A stretch of 64,000 nt of DNA from Microbacterium soli. GTDB taxonomy: Bacteria > Actinomycetota > Actinomycetes > Actinomycetales > Microbacteriaceae. Each line of letters opens with the position of its first letter. Position 1 is the first letter of the stretch. Under the pieces are notes generated by a model. It saw only the letters and a program-made list of their open reading frames with translations. It did not search any database and was not told the origin of the DNA. Positions 1 through 8,535 of this stretch are shown here, in pieces. The position numbers and the translations under genes were made by a program. Where the stretch lies: the NCBI RefSeq assembly GCF_039539005.1, contig NZ_BAABCP010000001.1:1674001-1738000 (forward strand), written 5' to 3'.

Positions 1-1038
1 GCCGAGTGCGGTCCCTGTCATGTCGACGAGGGTGCGCTCGAGGAAATGCGGATCTGACACGATGTCACGGGAATCGTTCACCGGTGCGGCGACCACCTCA
101 AAATCCTGGAGAGTCGCCAAAGCCTGATCGCGAGTGCGCCCGTGCACCCACTCTCGCACGATGTCCTGGAGTGCATCGTTGTTGCGCATCCGGGCTTCGT
201 TCGTCGCATAGCGATCATCCGTCTTGAGATCCGGACGCCCCATCGCGTCGAACAGGCGCATGGCTATCGTCTGCGCCGAGGCCGCGATCGAAAGCCAGCT
301 GCCGTCCGCCGCCTCGTAGATTCCTCGGGGGGAGGCCGCGCCGGAGGCATTGCCGTGGCGCGTCATCACTGTTCCCGTCGCTGTGTAGTTCAGGAGCGCA
401 TCGCCGAGGATGAACATGAGCGGCTCGTACAGGGCGATGTCGATGACCTCACCGCGTCCGGTGACCTCGCGGCGATACAGTGCCATGGCCACTCCGTAGG
501 CGGCTGAGATCCCCGCGATCGAGTCGGCGAACCCGAAGGGAGGGGCCGTGGGAGGAGTCTCCGGCCAGCCGTTGAGATGCGCGAATCCGCTGGCGGTCTC
601 CGCGACGGTGCCGAACCCGGGTCGATCCCGGTATGGCCCGGTCTGGCCGAATCCGCTGACGCGGGCGAGGATGAGACCGGGATGTTCGCCCGCCAACTCG
701 TCGTAACCGAGGCCCCACTTCTCCAGACGGCCCGGGCGGAACGACTCGATGACGACGTCGGAGTCGGCGATGAGCCTGCGCACCAGATCGCGCCCCGCGG
801 CGGTGCGGAGGTCGATGCCGACGGAGCGCTTGCCGGCGTTGAGACGGACGAACCCGAGCGAGAGTCCGTCCTTCTGGGGCTGCCAATGCCGGGCCGTGTC
901 ACCGCGCAGGGGATCCTCGACCTTGACGACCTCCGCCCCGAAGTCGCGCAGCATGCGCCCCGCGGTGGGTGCGGCGTACATCGTGCCGAGTTCGAGGACG
1001 CGTACGCCGTCGAGAGGAGCGGAGGGGAGGTCTGGCAT
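1..1038 (-). CDS. CaiB/BaiF family CoA transferase (3' end beyond window)
   Basis: Family III CoA transferase that moves CoA between a donor acyl-CoA and a free acid. The reverse strand reads from the ATG at 1038 without a stop to base 1, 346 codons against about 390-400 for the family, so the C-terminus is missing. Visible family features are the N-terminal LDGVRVLELGTMYAAPTAGR, then DFGAEVVKVEDP and LNAGKRSVGIDL. The catalytic Asp of this family normally follows about 170 residues in, in the stretch reading EVIDIALYEPL. I chose the ATG at 1038 because GGAG lies just upstream; an in-frame ATG at 1050 has no such site. It is divergent from the dehydrogenase at 1111 across a 72-bp AT-rich gap. 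In this context it probably activates a dicarboxylic or branched acid intermediate of the island. Confidence 0.9.
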   Translation of the reverse strand, partial: MPDLPSAPLDGVRVLELGTMYAAPTAGRMLRDFGAEVVKVEDPLRGDTARHWQPQKDGLSLGFVRLNAGKRSVGIDLRTAAGRDLVRRLIADSDVVIESFRPGRLEKWGLGYDELAGEHPGLILARVSGFGQTGPYRDRPGFGTVAETASGFAHLNGWPETPPTAPPFGFADSIAGISAAYGVAMALYRREVTGRGEVIDIALYEPLMFILGDALLNYTATGTVMTRHGNASGAASPRGIYEAADGSWLSIAASAQTIAMRLFDAMGRPDLKTDDRYATNEARMRNNDALQDIVREWVHGRTRDQALATLQDFEVVAAPVNDSRDIVSDPHFLERTLVDMTGTALG

Positions 1039-1059
1039 TGTGTACTCCATCGTTCACCG

Positions 1060-1100
1060 TGGCCGAAGACAGATAATAATGATAGTAATGGATTAAATGC
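1060..1100. promoter_or_regulatory. AT-rich divergent promoter/operator region (site A)
   Basis: The gap between the divergent CoA transferase and dehydrogenase genes holds an AT-rich island at about 1073-1096 containing AATGATAGTAATGGATT. Its reverse complement begins AATCCAT and agrees at 15 of 23 positions with the perfect palindrome at 19368-19388, by eye. It is taken as a binding site for a regulator not encoded in the window, overlapping the promoters of both genes. Confidence 0.45.
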
Positions 1101-1110
1101 GAGGAGGCCA

Positions 1111-1869
1111 ATGATGCACAACGTCTTCGACCTGTCGGGCAGGACGTCCCTGGTGACCGGCGGAAGTCGTGGCCTGGGGCTGGCGATGGCCGAGGCCTTC
1201 GCCGAAGCCGGATCCGACGTGGTCATCGCCAGCCGGGACCGCACGGCATGCGAGGCCGCGGCGGACACGATCGCGGCGCGGACGGGTCGTCGTGTCGTCG
1301 GTCTCTCTGCGCACGTCGGGCACTGGGATGAGCTCTCCGATCTGGTCGACGCCGTGTACGAGAGGTTCGGCCGAGTCGATGTGCTGGTGAACAATGCGGG
1401 CATGTCGCCGCTGTATGACACATTGGGGAGTGTCACCGAGGCGCTCTTCGACAAGGTCGTCGACGTGAACCTCAAAGGGCCGTTCCGGCTCTCCGCACTC
1501 GTCGGCGAGCGGATGCTCGCAGACGGCCGGGGCGGGTCGATCGTCAACATCTCCAGCGCGGCGTCCCTCAGGCCGCGAAGCCATACTCTCCCATACGCCA
1601 TGGCCAAAGCGGGACTGAACGCCATGACCGTGGGGCTGGCGCATGCGCTCGGACCGAAGGTTCGCGTCAACGCGATCATCGCAGGGACCTTCCTCACGGA
1701 CGTGTCCAAGGCATGGGACATGGATGCCTTCGAGCATCGTGCGCAGACGTTCGCGCTGCAGCGGGGCGGTCGGCCGGACGAGATCGTCGGTGCCGCGCTC
1801 TTTCTCGCCGGCGACGCCTCCTCTTACGCGACGGGCTCGATGCTCACCGTGGACGGCGGGCAGCCATGA
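1111..1869 (+). CDS. Short-chain dehydrogenase/reductase (SDR)
   Basis: Classical SDR of 252 residues, the normal length, probably an NAD(P)-dependent alcohol dehydrogenase or 3-hydroxyacyl-CoA dehydrogenase. The nucleotide-binding TGGSRGLG motif lies near residues 16-23, NNAG follows in VDVLVNNAG, and the catalytic Ser-Tyr-Lys set appears as NISSAAS and YAMAKAG. The C-terminus ends in the usual SMLTVDGG. GAGGAGG stands five bases before the ATG at 1111; a second ATG follows at 1114. It overlaps the next gene by 4 bp (ATGA), so the two are co-transcribed and probably consecutive in hydration and oxidation of an acyl-CoA or alcohol. The open frame runs further upstream, but that part lies inside the opposite-strand CoA transferase. 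Confidence 0.93.
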   Translation: MMHNVFDLSGRTSLVTGGSRGLGLAMAEAFAEAGSDVVIASRDRTACEAAADTIAARTGRRVVGLSAHVGHWDELSDLVDAVYERFGRVDVLVNNAGMSPLYDTLGSVTEALFDKVVDVNLKGPFRLSALVGERMLADGRGGSIVNISSAASLRPRSHTLPYAMAKAGLNAMTVGLAHALGPKVRVNAIIAGTFLTDVSKAWDMDAFEHRAQTFALQRGGRPDEIVGAALFLAGDASSYATGSMLTVDGGQP

Positions 1870-2624
1870 CGGAGGTCGAGCTCTCTTACGAGGGCGATTC
1901 AGCTCGGCTCACGCTCAATCGTCCTGCACGCCTCAACGCGTTCGACCTCGCGCTGGCGGCGCAGCTCCTGTCGGCCGTCGAAGAGGTGTCGGCCTCGGAG
2001 TGCTCGAGCCTCGTCATCCAGTCCACCGGTCGTGCCTTCTGCGCAGGGGGAGATGTGCGTGCGATGTCGGACTCGGGATCACCGGATGAGTATCTGCGCA
2101 GACTGACCGATGATGTGCACGCCGCGATCACCGTGATCCGTGCGCTGCCGATGACGGTGATCGCGCGAGTGCAGGGCCCTGTGGCCGGCGGTGGACTGGG
2201 GCTCATGCTCGCCGCCGATGTCTCGATCGCCAGTGATCTGGCGACGTTCACAGCCGGATACGGCGCTCTCGGCCTCTCGCCGGACTGCGGAGTCTCCCTG
2301 CAGCTGCCGGCGGCGATCGGAGCGCAACGCGCTCGGTCCTTCCTGCTCGGCATGACACCCGTCGACGCGCAGACGGCCGGCGACTGGGGGCTGGTCTCCC
2401 GAGTCGTCGCACATGATGCGCTCGACACCGCTGTGGAGGAGGCCGTGGCCCGCGCGAGGCTGATCGGGGCGGCGGCGGCCGGGGCGACGAAGCGCCTGCT
2501 CGACCACACGCGCTGGGCCGATGGGCTGGAGCGAGAGGCCGAGCTCATCTCTCATCTGGCAGCGACGACAGCGCGGCATCGCATCGACCGATACGGCGCC
2601 CGCCGAGTGAGAAGCGGTCGCTGA
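1866..2624 (+). CDS. Enoyl-CoA hydratase/isomerase family protein
   Basis: Crotonase-fold protein of 252 residues acting on acyl-CoA thioesters. Features seen are the N-terminal LTLNRPARLNAFD, the first oxyanion-hole segment FCAGGDVRAM, and the second in GPVAGGGLGLMLAADV. The segment LGLSPDCGVSLQLP resembles PaaG/isomerase-like members, with Asp where hydratases often carry the second Glu, so isomerase or another crotonase chemistry is possible. The start ATG at 1866 overlaps the stop of the upstream dehydrogenase. The gene ends 39 bp from the convergent acyl-CoA dehydrogenase. Role in the island: beta-oxidation-like processing of a CoA ester; the substrate is unknown. Confidence 0.9.
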   Translation: MTEVELSYEGDSARLTLNRPARLNAFDLALAAQLLSAVEEVSASECSSLVIQSTGRAFCAGGDVRAMSDSGSPDEYLRRLTDDVHAAITVIRALPMTVIARVQGPVAGGGLGLMLAADVSIASDLATFTAGYGALGLSPDCGVSLQLPAAIGAQRARSFLLGMTPVDAQTAGDWGLVSRVVAHDALDTAVEEAVARARLIGAAAAGATKRLLDHTRWADGLEREAELISHLAATTARHRIDRYGARRVRSGR

Positions 2625-2663
2625 GCCGGGACTCCGGTCGACCGCCTCGACCTCGTCCTCCGG

Positions 2664-3836
2664 TCAGTAGGATCGGGGCAGTCCGAGCACCTTCTCGCCG
2701 AGGAACGCGAGGACCAGTTCATTGCTGATCGGGGCGATGCGCTCGACCCGGACCTCCCGCCAGTACCGTTCGACGTGGTACTCCTTCGTGTAACCGTAGC
2801 CGCCGTGGACCTGCATGGCGCGATCGGCGGACTCGAAGGCCCATTCGCTGGCCAGGTATTTCGCCTCGTTCGCCTCCTTCGCGCACGCGAGTCCCGCGTC
2901 GTAGAGGACGGCGGCTCTGCGGACGAGCAGTTCGACGGCATCGAGCTTGGCGAGCGAGTCCGCGAGCGGGAACTGCACGCCCTGATTCTGCCCGATCGGA
3001 CGGGAGAACACGACGCGCTGCTTCGCATACTCGACCGCTCTGCGCAGCGCGGCCCGTCCGATGCCGAGACAGAGGGCGGCGACGATGATCCGCTCGGCGT
3101 TCAACCCGCTGAGCAGGTAGGAGAAACCTCGACCCTCCTCCCCGATGCGGTCCTCTTCGGGTACGAACAGATCGTCGATGACGAGCTCATTGGTGGCGAT
3201 CGCATTCCGCCCGAGTTTCGGGATCGGGTTGATCGAGACATGCTCCCGGTCGACAGCGGTGAAGAAGAGCGTCATGCCGTCGGTGGCCTTCGCGCCGGCA
3301 TCGCGGGGAGCCGTGCGTGTGATCAGGAGCATGCGATCAGCTTCCAGCGCACGGGAGATGAACACTTTGCGTCCGTTGACGCGATACCCGCCCGGGACCC
3401 TCTGCGCGAAGGTCGTGATGGCTGTGGTCTCCGTGCCCGCATCGGGCTCGGTGATCGCGAAGCACACCTGCAGCTCGCCGGCGATCGCGGCAGGGAGATA
3501 CTGTCGTCGCTGCTCCTCGGAACCGTGCTTCAGGACGGGTTCCAGACCGAACAGCGCGACCTGGACCGTCGTGGCGGCGTTGAGACCGCCGCCGTTCCCC
3601 GCGACCTCCTGCATCAGAATCGACGCGGCCTGCACACCCGCGCCGCCGCCGCCGTACTCCTCAGGAGTGGTGATGCCCAGCCAGCCCTCGTCGGCCATGG
3701 CGCGATAGAACTCCCAGGGGAAGGACTGCGTCTCATCGGCGTTCGCCCAGTACTCGTCGGGGAACCTCTGACACAGGGCGCGCACGGCCTGGCGGATCTC
3801 GTTCTCGTCCTCCGCGGTGAGCTCGTCCATGAACAT
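2664..3836 (-). CDS. Acyl-CoA dehydrogenase
   Basis: FAD enzyme of 390 residues, full length for the family, that introduces a 2,3-double bond into an acyl-CoA. The FAD-binding middle region shows CFAITEPDAGTETTAITTFA. The C-terminal signature VHGGYGYTKEYHVERYWRE carries the likely catalytic base Glu352 (the Glu of KEYHVE), in the position used by medium-chain enzymes. The N-terminal part contains GWLGITTPEEYGGGG. The ATG at 3836 is preceded by GAGGAGA. It is transcribed divergently from the CoA-ester lyase/MaoC operon across a 117-bp gap with AT-rich site B. An acyl-CoA dehydrogenase next to CitE-like and MaoC genes also occurs in the mycobacterial Rv2498c-Rv2500c neighbourhood, which supports degradation of a methyl-branched acyl-CoA. 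Confidence 0.95.
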   Translation of the reverse strand: MFMDELTAEDENEIRQAVRALCQRFPDEYWANADETQSFPWEFYRAMADEGWLGITTPEEYGGGGAGVQAASILMQEVAGNGGGLNAATTVQVALFGLEPVLKHGSEEQRRQYLPAAIAGELQVCFAITEPDAGTETTAITTFAQRVPGGYRVNGRKVFISRALEADRMLLITRTAPRDAGAKATDGMTLFFTAVDREHVSINPIPKLGRNAIATNELVIDDLFVPEEDRIGEEGRGFSYLLSGLNAERIIVAALCLGIGRAALRRAVEYAKQRVVFSRPIGQNQGVQFPLADSLAKLDAVELLVRRAAVLYDAGLACAKEANEAKYLASEWAFESADRAMQVHGGYGYTKEYHVERYWREVRVERIAPISNELVLAFLGEKVLGLPRSY

Positions 3837-3844
3837 CTCCTCTG

Positions 3845-3890
3845 AATTAATCTATGTGTATGATATCCATTGATTTAGTGATTCGGGAAC
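3845..3890. promoter_or_regulatory. AT-rich divergent promoter/operator region (site B)
   Basis: Between the divergent acyl-CoA dehydrogenase and CoA-ester lyase genes. It contains GTATGATATC at 3858-3867, an exact 10-mer also found in the livK promoter at 8560-8569. Its reverse complement agrees with the palindrome at 19368-19388 at 15 of 24 positions by eye. TATGAT at 3859-3864 could act as a -10 element. Confidence 0.45.
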
Positions 3891-3953
3891 CGGCAGGATG
3901 GGAGGCGTCCGGTCACGCGGATCACAGTGCACACGTCGCGAGGAAGAGACCAT

Positions 3954-4844
3954 ATGCATCCGTACCGCTCCATGCTCTTCGTCCCGGGTCACCGGGCGTC
4001 GTGGGTCGACAAGGCCGTGGCGTCGGGGGCAGACGCCATCACCCTCGATCTCGAGGACTCCGTCCCACAGGACCTCAAACAGGACGCACGCCGCATCGTG
4101 CGGGAGTCGATCGAGCGCCTTCGCACCGAGAACGTGAAGATCGGCGTTCTCGTGCGAGTCAACGGGCTGGCGACGGGTCAGACGGGGTTCGATCTGGAAG
4201 CCGTCGTGGGCCCCGGCGTCGACGCGATCTTCGCTCCGAAGGTGGAGTCCGCCCTCGACGCCCAGAGGTTCGAGACGCTCATCGACTATTTCGAAGCACG
4301 CAACGGTGGAAAGGAGATCCGCCTGGTCATCCCCATGGAGACGGCCCGTGCCGTCGCGCGGTGCGAAGAGATCGCATCATCGACTCCGCGAGTCGGCGGG
4401 ATTCTCGGTTCGACGGCGGAGCACGCCGACATCGCGCGCGAGATCGGATTCGAATGGACTCCCGAGGGGTTGGAGACCCTGGCGCTGAGGGCCCGCGTGC
4501 AAGTGGCGGCCAGGGCCGCGGGCGTGCATCCCATGACGGGCCTGTGGGAACGGATCCATGACCTGTCTGGCTTGAGAGAGTTCGCCCTCCAGGGCCGGCG
4601 GCTCGGTTTCCTGGGTCAGATCGCGATCCACCCGAGTCACGTGCCGATCATCAATGAGGTGTACGGGCCGAGTCCGGAGAGGCGTCGCTTCTTCGAGGGG
4701 TTGATCCAGGCATACACGGAAGCGGCGGCGCGGGGTGAGGGAGCCGTCGTCTACGAGGGCAGCCACATCGACAAGGCACATCTGGACAAGGCCCGTGAAT
4801 GGCTCGCGCACGCCGACCTCGTCGAGGGTCTGAGGGATCACTGA
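3954..4844 (+). CDS. CitE-like HpcH/HpaI-family CoA-ester lyase
   Basis: Lyase of the CitE/malyl-CoA lyase family, 296 residues, predicted to split a beta-hydroxy-acyl-CoA such as citramalyl-, malyl- or beta-methylmalyl-CoA in a Mg-dependent retro-Claisen reaction. Family marks are the N-terminal PYRSMLFVPGHRASWVDKA, the acidic LDLEDSVP, the metal-binding Glu in LVIPMETARAV, and the C-terminal IHPSHVPIINEVYGPSP. GAGGAAGAG precedes the ATG at 3954; longer in-frame starts lie in the promoter region. The MaoC hydratase follows after 37 bp. The pairing resembles mycobacterial Rv2498c/Rv2499c and the itaconate-degradation genes Ccl/Ich. The exact substrate is inference. Confidence 0.9.
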   Translation: MHPYRSMLFVPGHRASWVDKAVASGADAITLDLEDSVPQDLKQDARRIVRESIERLRTENVKIGVLVRVNGLATGQTGFDLEAVVGPGVDAIFAPKVESALDAQRFETLIDYFEARNGGKEIRLVIPMETARAVARCEEIASSTPRVGGILGSTAEHADIAREIGFEWTPEGLETLALRARVQVAARAAGVHPMTGLWERIHDLSGLREFALQGRRLGFLGQIAIHPSHVPIINEVYGPSPERRRFFEGLIQAYTEAAARGEGAVVYEGSHIDKAHLDKAREWLAHADLVEGLRDH

Positions 4845-4881
4845 GTGCCGGACGGCGCAGCGGGAGAGAGGGGACGGAGCG

Positions 4882-5343
4882 ATGAGAGGGCTGTATTTCG
4901 AGGAGATGGAGCCGGGGGCGATCGTCCGGCACGTGCTGACGCGCACCGTCACGGAGATGGACAACGTGCTGTTCACGTCGATCACCATGAACGTGGCACC
5001 GATCCACCTCGACGTCGAGTACGCGAAGACGCTCCCCTACGGTCGCCCCCTGGTCAACAGCCTCTTCACCATGGGACTCATCGGAGGCATGATCGTGCCG
5101 GAGCTGGTGTTCCGGACGTCGCTCGGGAATCTCGGCTACGAAGAGGTGAAGTTCCCCAACCCGGTGTTCGTCGGCGACACACTGCGTGCGGAGACGACGA
5201 TCCTCGACAAGCGACTGTCCCGGAGCGACTCGTCCCGAGGGATCGTGTGGTTCGAGCACCGTGGCCTCAATCAGCGGGATGAGCTCGTCATGACGTGCCG
5301 TCGAGCAGGGATGGCGATGCGCCGTCCCGCTGGGGAGGGCTGA
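4882..5343 (+). CDS. MaoC-family acyl-CoA hydratase (mesaconyl/itaconyl-CoA hydratase-like)
   Basis: Single hot-dog-domain (R)-hydratase of 153 residues. The hydratase signature reads MNVAPIHLDVEYAKTLPYGRP, with the catalytic His in APIHLD. The position of the usual catalytic Asp (GDxNPIH in MaoC/PhaJ) is Asn here; from memory, proteins of the mesaconyl-CoA hydratase-like branch often carry Asn at this position. The gene sits between a CitE-like lyase and an acyl-CoA synthetase, and a hydratase feeding the lyase would form its beta-hydroxyacyl-CoA substrate. The ATG at 4882 has GAGAGGGGACGGAGCG upstream. It is probably in one operon with its neighbours, with gaps of 37 and 34 bp. Confidence 0.87.
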   Translation: MRGLYFEEMEPGAIVRHVLTRTVTEMDNVLFTSITMNVAPIHLDVEYAKTLPYGRPLVNSLFTMGLIGGMIVPELVFRTSLGNLGYEEVKFPNPVFVGDTLRAETTILDKRLSRSDSSRGIVWFEHRGLNQRDELVMTCRRAGMAMRRPAGEG

Positions 5344-5377
5344 TGAGCCTCAGAGGCCGTGGGCGGGGACGCGTCCG

Positions 5378-7480
5378 ATGAGTCTGCAGGAGACTGAACG
5401 CCCCTCGCTGGACCTCCGGTCGCTGCTCGCGCCTCGGAGTATCGCCGTGGTGGGCGCATCGGCGGATCAGGGCAGGCACAACGGGCGCCCCATCGCCAAC
5501 CTGCTTCGCACGGGATACGACGGACGGATCTACCCCGTCACCCCGCGGGAGGGCGACGTCCGCGGCCTTTCCTCCTTCCGCACGGTCCTGCAGGTGCCGG
5601 AACAGGTGGACCTGGCAATCGTCCTGGTCCGGGCGGACAGGGTGCTCGGAGTCCTCCGGGAGTGCGCGGAGGCCGGCGTGCGCAACGTCGTGGTCAATGC
5701 GTCCGGATTCGCGGAGGAGGGTGAGGAGGGGCGCCGCGCGCAGGAGGAGATCCGCAGCATCGCGCGACAGAGTGGGATGCGCGTGATCGGGCCGAACTGC
5801 ATCGGGGTGCTGTCGGTCACCGATGGCGTCCTGCCCGTGACGACCCTGAATGTGACGGTGGAGCAGACACCGGGCGATGTCGCGATCGTCAGCCAGTCGG
5901 GCGGGATGGCGGCGAACATCTTCAACAGGGCGCAGGCCGACGGGGTCGGGGTGCGCGCGGCGCTGAGCCTGGGCAACGAGGCGGACGTGGATGTCGCGGA
6001 TGCGGTCGCCGCACTCGCCGATGACGCAGCCACCGAGACGATCCTGATGTATGTGGAGCAGCTGCGCGACATCCCGCGGTTCCGCCGAGCCATGGCCCGC
6101 GTTCGCGCGGCGGGCAAGGCCGTCCTGTGCGTCAAAGCGGGCCGATCGGATGCGGGGATGCGCAGCGCGCAGAGCCACACCGGTGCGATGGCCGGAGCAT
6201 TCGCCGTGTTCCGGGATCTCGTCGAGGGGATGGGCGTACGCGTCCTGGACGGGCTGGACGAGATGATCGACACGGCGAGGATCCGTCAGCGGTTCGGCTC
6301 CGTCGCCGGGAGGCGCGTTCTCGTGGTCTCGCCCTCGGGCGGTGAGTGCGGGTATGTCGCCGATCTCGCTGAGGAGTCCGGGCTCATCCTCCCGGAACTC
6401 TCGGAGGGCCTCGGACAGCGACTCGGCGAGTTGATGAGGTTCGGAGCCCCGTCGAATCCACTCGATCTGACCGGCCAGGTCATCGGAGATGACGCGTTGC
6501 TGGACGGTGTCTTCCACGCGATCGCAGACGGACCGGAGTTCGATGCCGTCGTGGTCGCTCTGCCGACGTGGGGAGACTTCGACTCTCAGCGGCTCATGCC
6601 GCGCATCACCGCCGCGGTGCAGGCGCTCGAGATCCCTGCGGTCGTCACAGCCTGGTCCTCCCACGGGCTGACCGAGTGGCGCGACGGATATCTCCGAAGC
6701 AGTCCGCTGCTGGCCTTCGACAGCCCCGGTCGCGCCGTCCGCGCCCTCGCATTCGCTGCGTCGCTCGACGGGGTGGGCGCGGCGTCCGAGTCGGCGGCAC
6801 GGGTCCTCTCACCAGTCCATTGGGATGCTGAAGCGGTGCGGGACGAGGCGTCCGCGAAGAGGTGGCTGCACGGGCTGGGAGTTCCCGTGAGCGAGGAACT
6901 GGTCCTGCCGCTCGGCGAGAGCGAGGCGCCGCCGTTCGGCTACCCGGTCGTGGTCAAGGGGGTTGCACCCGGTGTCGCGCACAAGTCGGAACTGGGACTC
7001 GTCGAAGCCGACGTGCGCGACGAGCGTGACTTCAAACGGGCGGTCGCACGAATCCGTCAGTCGGCGACTGTGCACGCGGTGGACCTCGCCGGGATGCTCG
7101 TCGCGCGCAGGTATGCGGGTGTGGAGCTCATCGCCGGGATCACCAGGGACCGTGCTTTCGGGCCGGTGATGATGGTCGGTGCGGGCGGGGTGCTCGCGGA
7201 ACTGCTCGACGACACGGCGTTCCTCGCATGTCCGGCTTCTCCGGCGCAGGTGCGATCGACGCTTGAGCGCCTGCGGATCACGCGGCTGCTCAGCGGATTC
7301 CGGGGCGGCCGAGCGGATGTGGATGCCCTTGTGGCACTGCTCGTGCGCGTATCGGAGGTCGCCGCGGGCTGCCCGGAGCTCGGCGAGCTCGATCTCAATC
7401 CCATCATCGTCGGCGAGCCCGGCGAGGGCGCCGTGGTCGTCGATGCTCTGGTGCGGTACCGACGAGATGACCGGGAATGA
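5378..7480 (+). CDS. ADP-forming acyl-CoA synthetase (acetate-CoA ligase family)
   Basis: NDP-forming acid-CoA ligase with fused alpha and beta parts, 700 residues. It makes acyl-CoA from acid, ATP and CoA through a phosphohistidine intermediate. The CoA-binding domain begins LLAPRSIAVVGASADQGRHN; the ligase domain carries QSHTGAMAGAF with the likely phosphorylated His. A C-terminal ATP-grasp domain shows YPVVVKGVAPGVAHKSELG and ends ELDLNPIIVGEPGEG. It lies downstream of the MaoC gene and 16 bp before the flavin oxidoreductase. It gives the island a second CoA-activating enzyme beside the CaiB transferase, likely for the ring-opened or imported acid. The start at 5378 follows GGACGCGTCCG, a weak ribosome site. 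Confidence 0.9.
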   Translation: MSLQETERPSLDLRSLLAPRSIAVVGASADQGRHNGRPIANLLRTGYDGRIYPVTPREGDVRGLSSFRTVLQVPEQVDLAIVLVRADRVLGVLRECAEAGVRNVVVNASGFAEEGEEGRRAQEEIRSIARQSGMRVIGPNCIGVLSVTDGVLPVTTLNVTVEQTPGDVAIVSQSGGMAANIFNRAQADGVGVRAALSLGNEADVDVADAVAALADDAATETILMYVEQLRDIPRFRRAMARVRAAGKAVLCVKAGRSDAGMRSAQSHTGAMAGAFAVFRDLVEGMGVRVLDGLDEMIDTARIRQRFGSVAGRRVLVVSPSGGECGYVADLAEESGLILPELSEGLGQRLGELMRFGAPSNPLDLTGQVIGDDALLDGVFHAIADGPEFDAVVVALPTWGDFDSQRLMPRITAAVQALEIPAVVTAWSSHGLTEWRDGYLRSSPLLAFDSPGRAVRALAFAASLDGVGAASESAARVLSPVHWDAEAVRDEASAKRWLHGLGVPVSEELVLPLGESEAPPFGYPVVVKGVAPGVAHKSELGLVEADVRDERDFKRAVARIRQSATVHAVDLAGMLVARRYAGVELIAGITRDRAFGPVMMVGAGGVLAELLDDTAFLACPASPAQVRSTLERLRITRLLSGFRGGRADVDALVALLVRVSEVAAGCPELGELDLNPIIVGEPGEGAVVVDALVRYRRDDRE

Positions 7481-7496
7481 ACCATCTGGAGGCGAC

Positions 7497-8525
7497 ATGA
7501 CATTGAGGTTCGGGCTGGCTCTGCAGAATGACTTCCCACCGGGCGAGGACCCCGTGCGGCGCATGGCGATGCTGCGTGAGCAGGCGCGTGCGGCCGCAGA
7601 GAGCGGTATCGACTCGCTGTGGGTGCTGCAGCACTACCTCGGCTCGATGCCGACGCTTCAGCCCCTTCCGCTGCTGGCCGCGCTCGCCGCCGACTCCGGT
7701 GATCTGAAGCTCGGCACGAACATGTACATCCTCCCGCTGCGTCATCCCGTGGGGATCGCAGAGGAGTTCTCGACCCTGGACAACATCTCCGGTGGCCGCG
7801 CCGTGGCGGGGTTCGGCATGGGGTACCGCGAGAACGAGTTCGCCGCGTTCGGCATACCTCTGGAGGAGAGAGTCGCCCGCTTCGCGGAGTCGATCGACAT
7901 CGTGCGTGCGCTGTGGCGCGGGGAGCGGGTCACCCGTTCCGGTGCCCACTTCTCGCTGGATGGAGAGCGACTCAGTCTGCCCCCCGTGCAGCCCGATGGT
8001 CCTCCGATCTTCGTCGGTGCCGGCGCGCACCGTGCCGGCATCGAGCGCGCGGCGAAGCTGGGCGATGCATGGATCGTCCCTCCTCACGTCACCGGTGACA
8101 GACTGAACCGCGCGGTCACGATGTATCGTGCTGCGCGCGAACGATTCGCGTCCGGACGTGCCGAGCGGTTCATCGTGCGTAGGGAGCTGGTTCTGCATCC
8201 CGACCGCGCGCGCGCTTTCGAGGAGGGCGTATCGGCACGCTCGCGGCTCACGGCGGAGTACGGCAAGTACAACGCACCGGACCGGACCGCCGACTATGCT
8301 CAGCTGACCGATGCGAGAGTGGCCGTGCAGAAGGCGCGCGATGCGTACATCTTCAGCGATCCCGATGGTGCTGTCGATCATCTTCACGCACTGGAGGACC
8401 AGGGTGTGACCGACGTGGTGCTGCGGATGCAGTGGTTCGATCTCCCCCAGGAACGGATGTTGGAGACTCTGCGTCTGTTCCGCGATGAGGTGCTTCCCCG
8501 CCTCTCGTCGCAGCATTCGGCGTAG
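7497..8525 (+). CDS. LLM-class flavin-dependent oxidoreductase
   Basis: Luciferase-like TIM-barrel monooxygenase or dehydrogenase of 342 residues using FMNH2 or F420. It begins MTLRFGLALQ and carries typical barrel segments: ESGIDSLWVLQHY, LGTNMYILPLRHPVGIAEEFSTLDNISGGRAVAGFGMGYRENEF (separate motifs within residues 60-120) and GPPIFVGAGAHRAGIERAAKLGDAW. The ATG at 7497 has TGGAGGCGAC directly upstream; the frame is open further 5' but overlaps the synthetase. In camphor catabolism, enzymes of this superfamily are type II Baeyer-Villiger monooxygenases. With a P450 and dehydrogenases nearby, oxygen insertion into a ketone is a reasonable but unproven role. Last gene of the lyase operon. Confidence 0.85.
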   Translation: MTLRFGLALQNDFPPGEDPVRRMAMLREQARAAAESGIDSLWVLQHYLGSMPTLQPLPLLAALAADSGDLKLGTNMYILPLRHPVGIAEEFSTLDNISGGRAVAGFGMGYRENEFAAFGIPLEERVARFAESIDIVRALWRGERVTRSGAHFSLDGERLSLPPVQPDGPPIFVGAGAHRAGIERAAKLGDAWIVPPHVTGDRLNRAVTMYRAARERFASGRAERFIVRRELVLHPDRARAFEEGVSARSRLTAEYGKYNAPDRTADYAQLTDARVAVQKARDAYIFSDPDGAVDHLHALEDQGVTDVVLRMQWFDLPQERMLETLRLFRDEVLPRLSSQHSA

Positions 8526-8535
8526 CCGGAAGGTC

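Noticed and set aside
577..1110. Upstream extension of the SDR gene to 577
   Set aside because: The extra residues match no SDR, overlap the opposite-strand CoA transferase, and a strong ribosome site stands before 1111.
390..1721. Long open frame on the minus strand across the CoA transferase and SDR genes
   Set aside because: It has no recognisable domain, is low-complexity in Arg, Ser and Pro, and is out of frame with the clear CaiB-type protein on the same strand and the SDR on the other.
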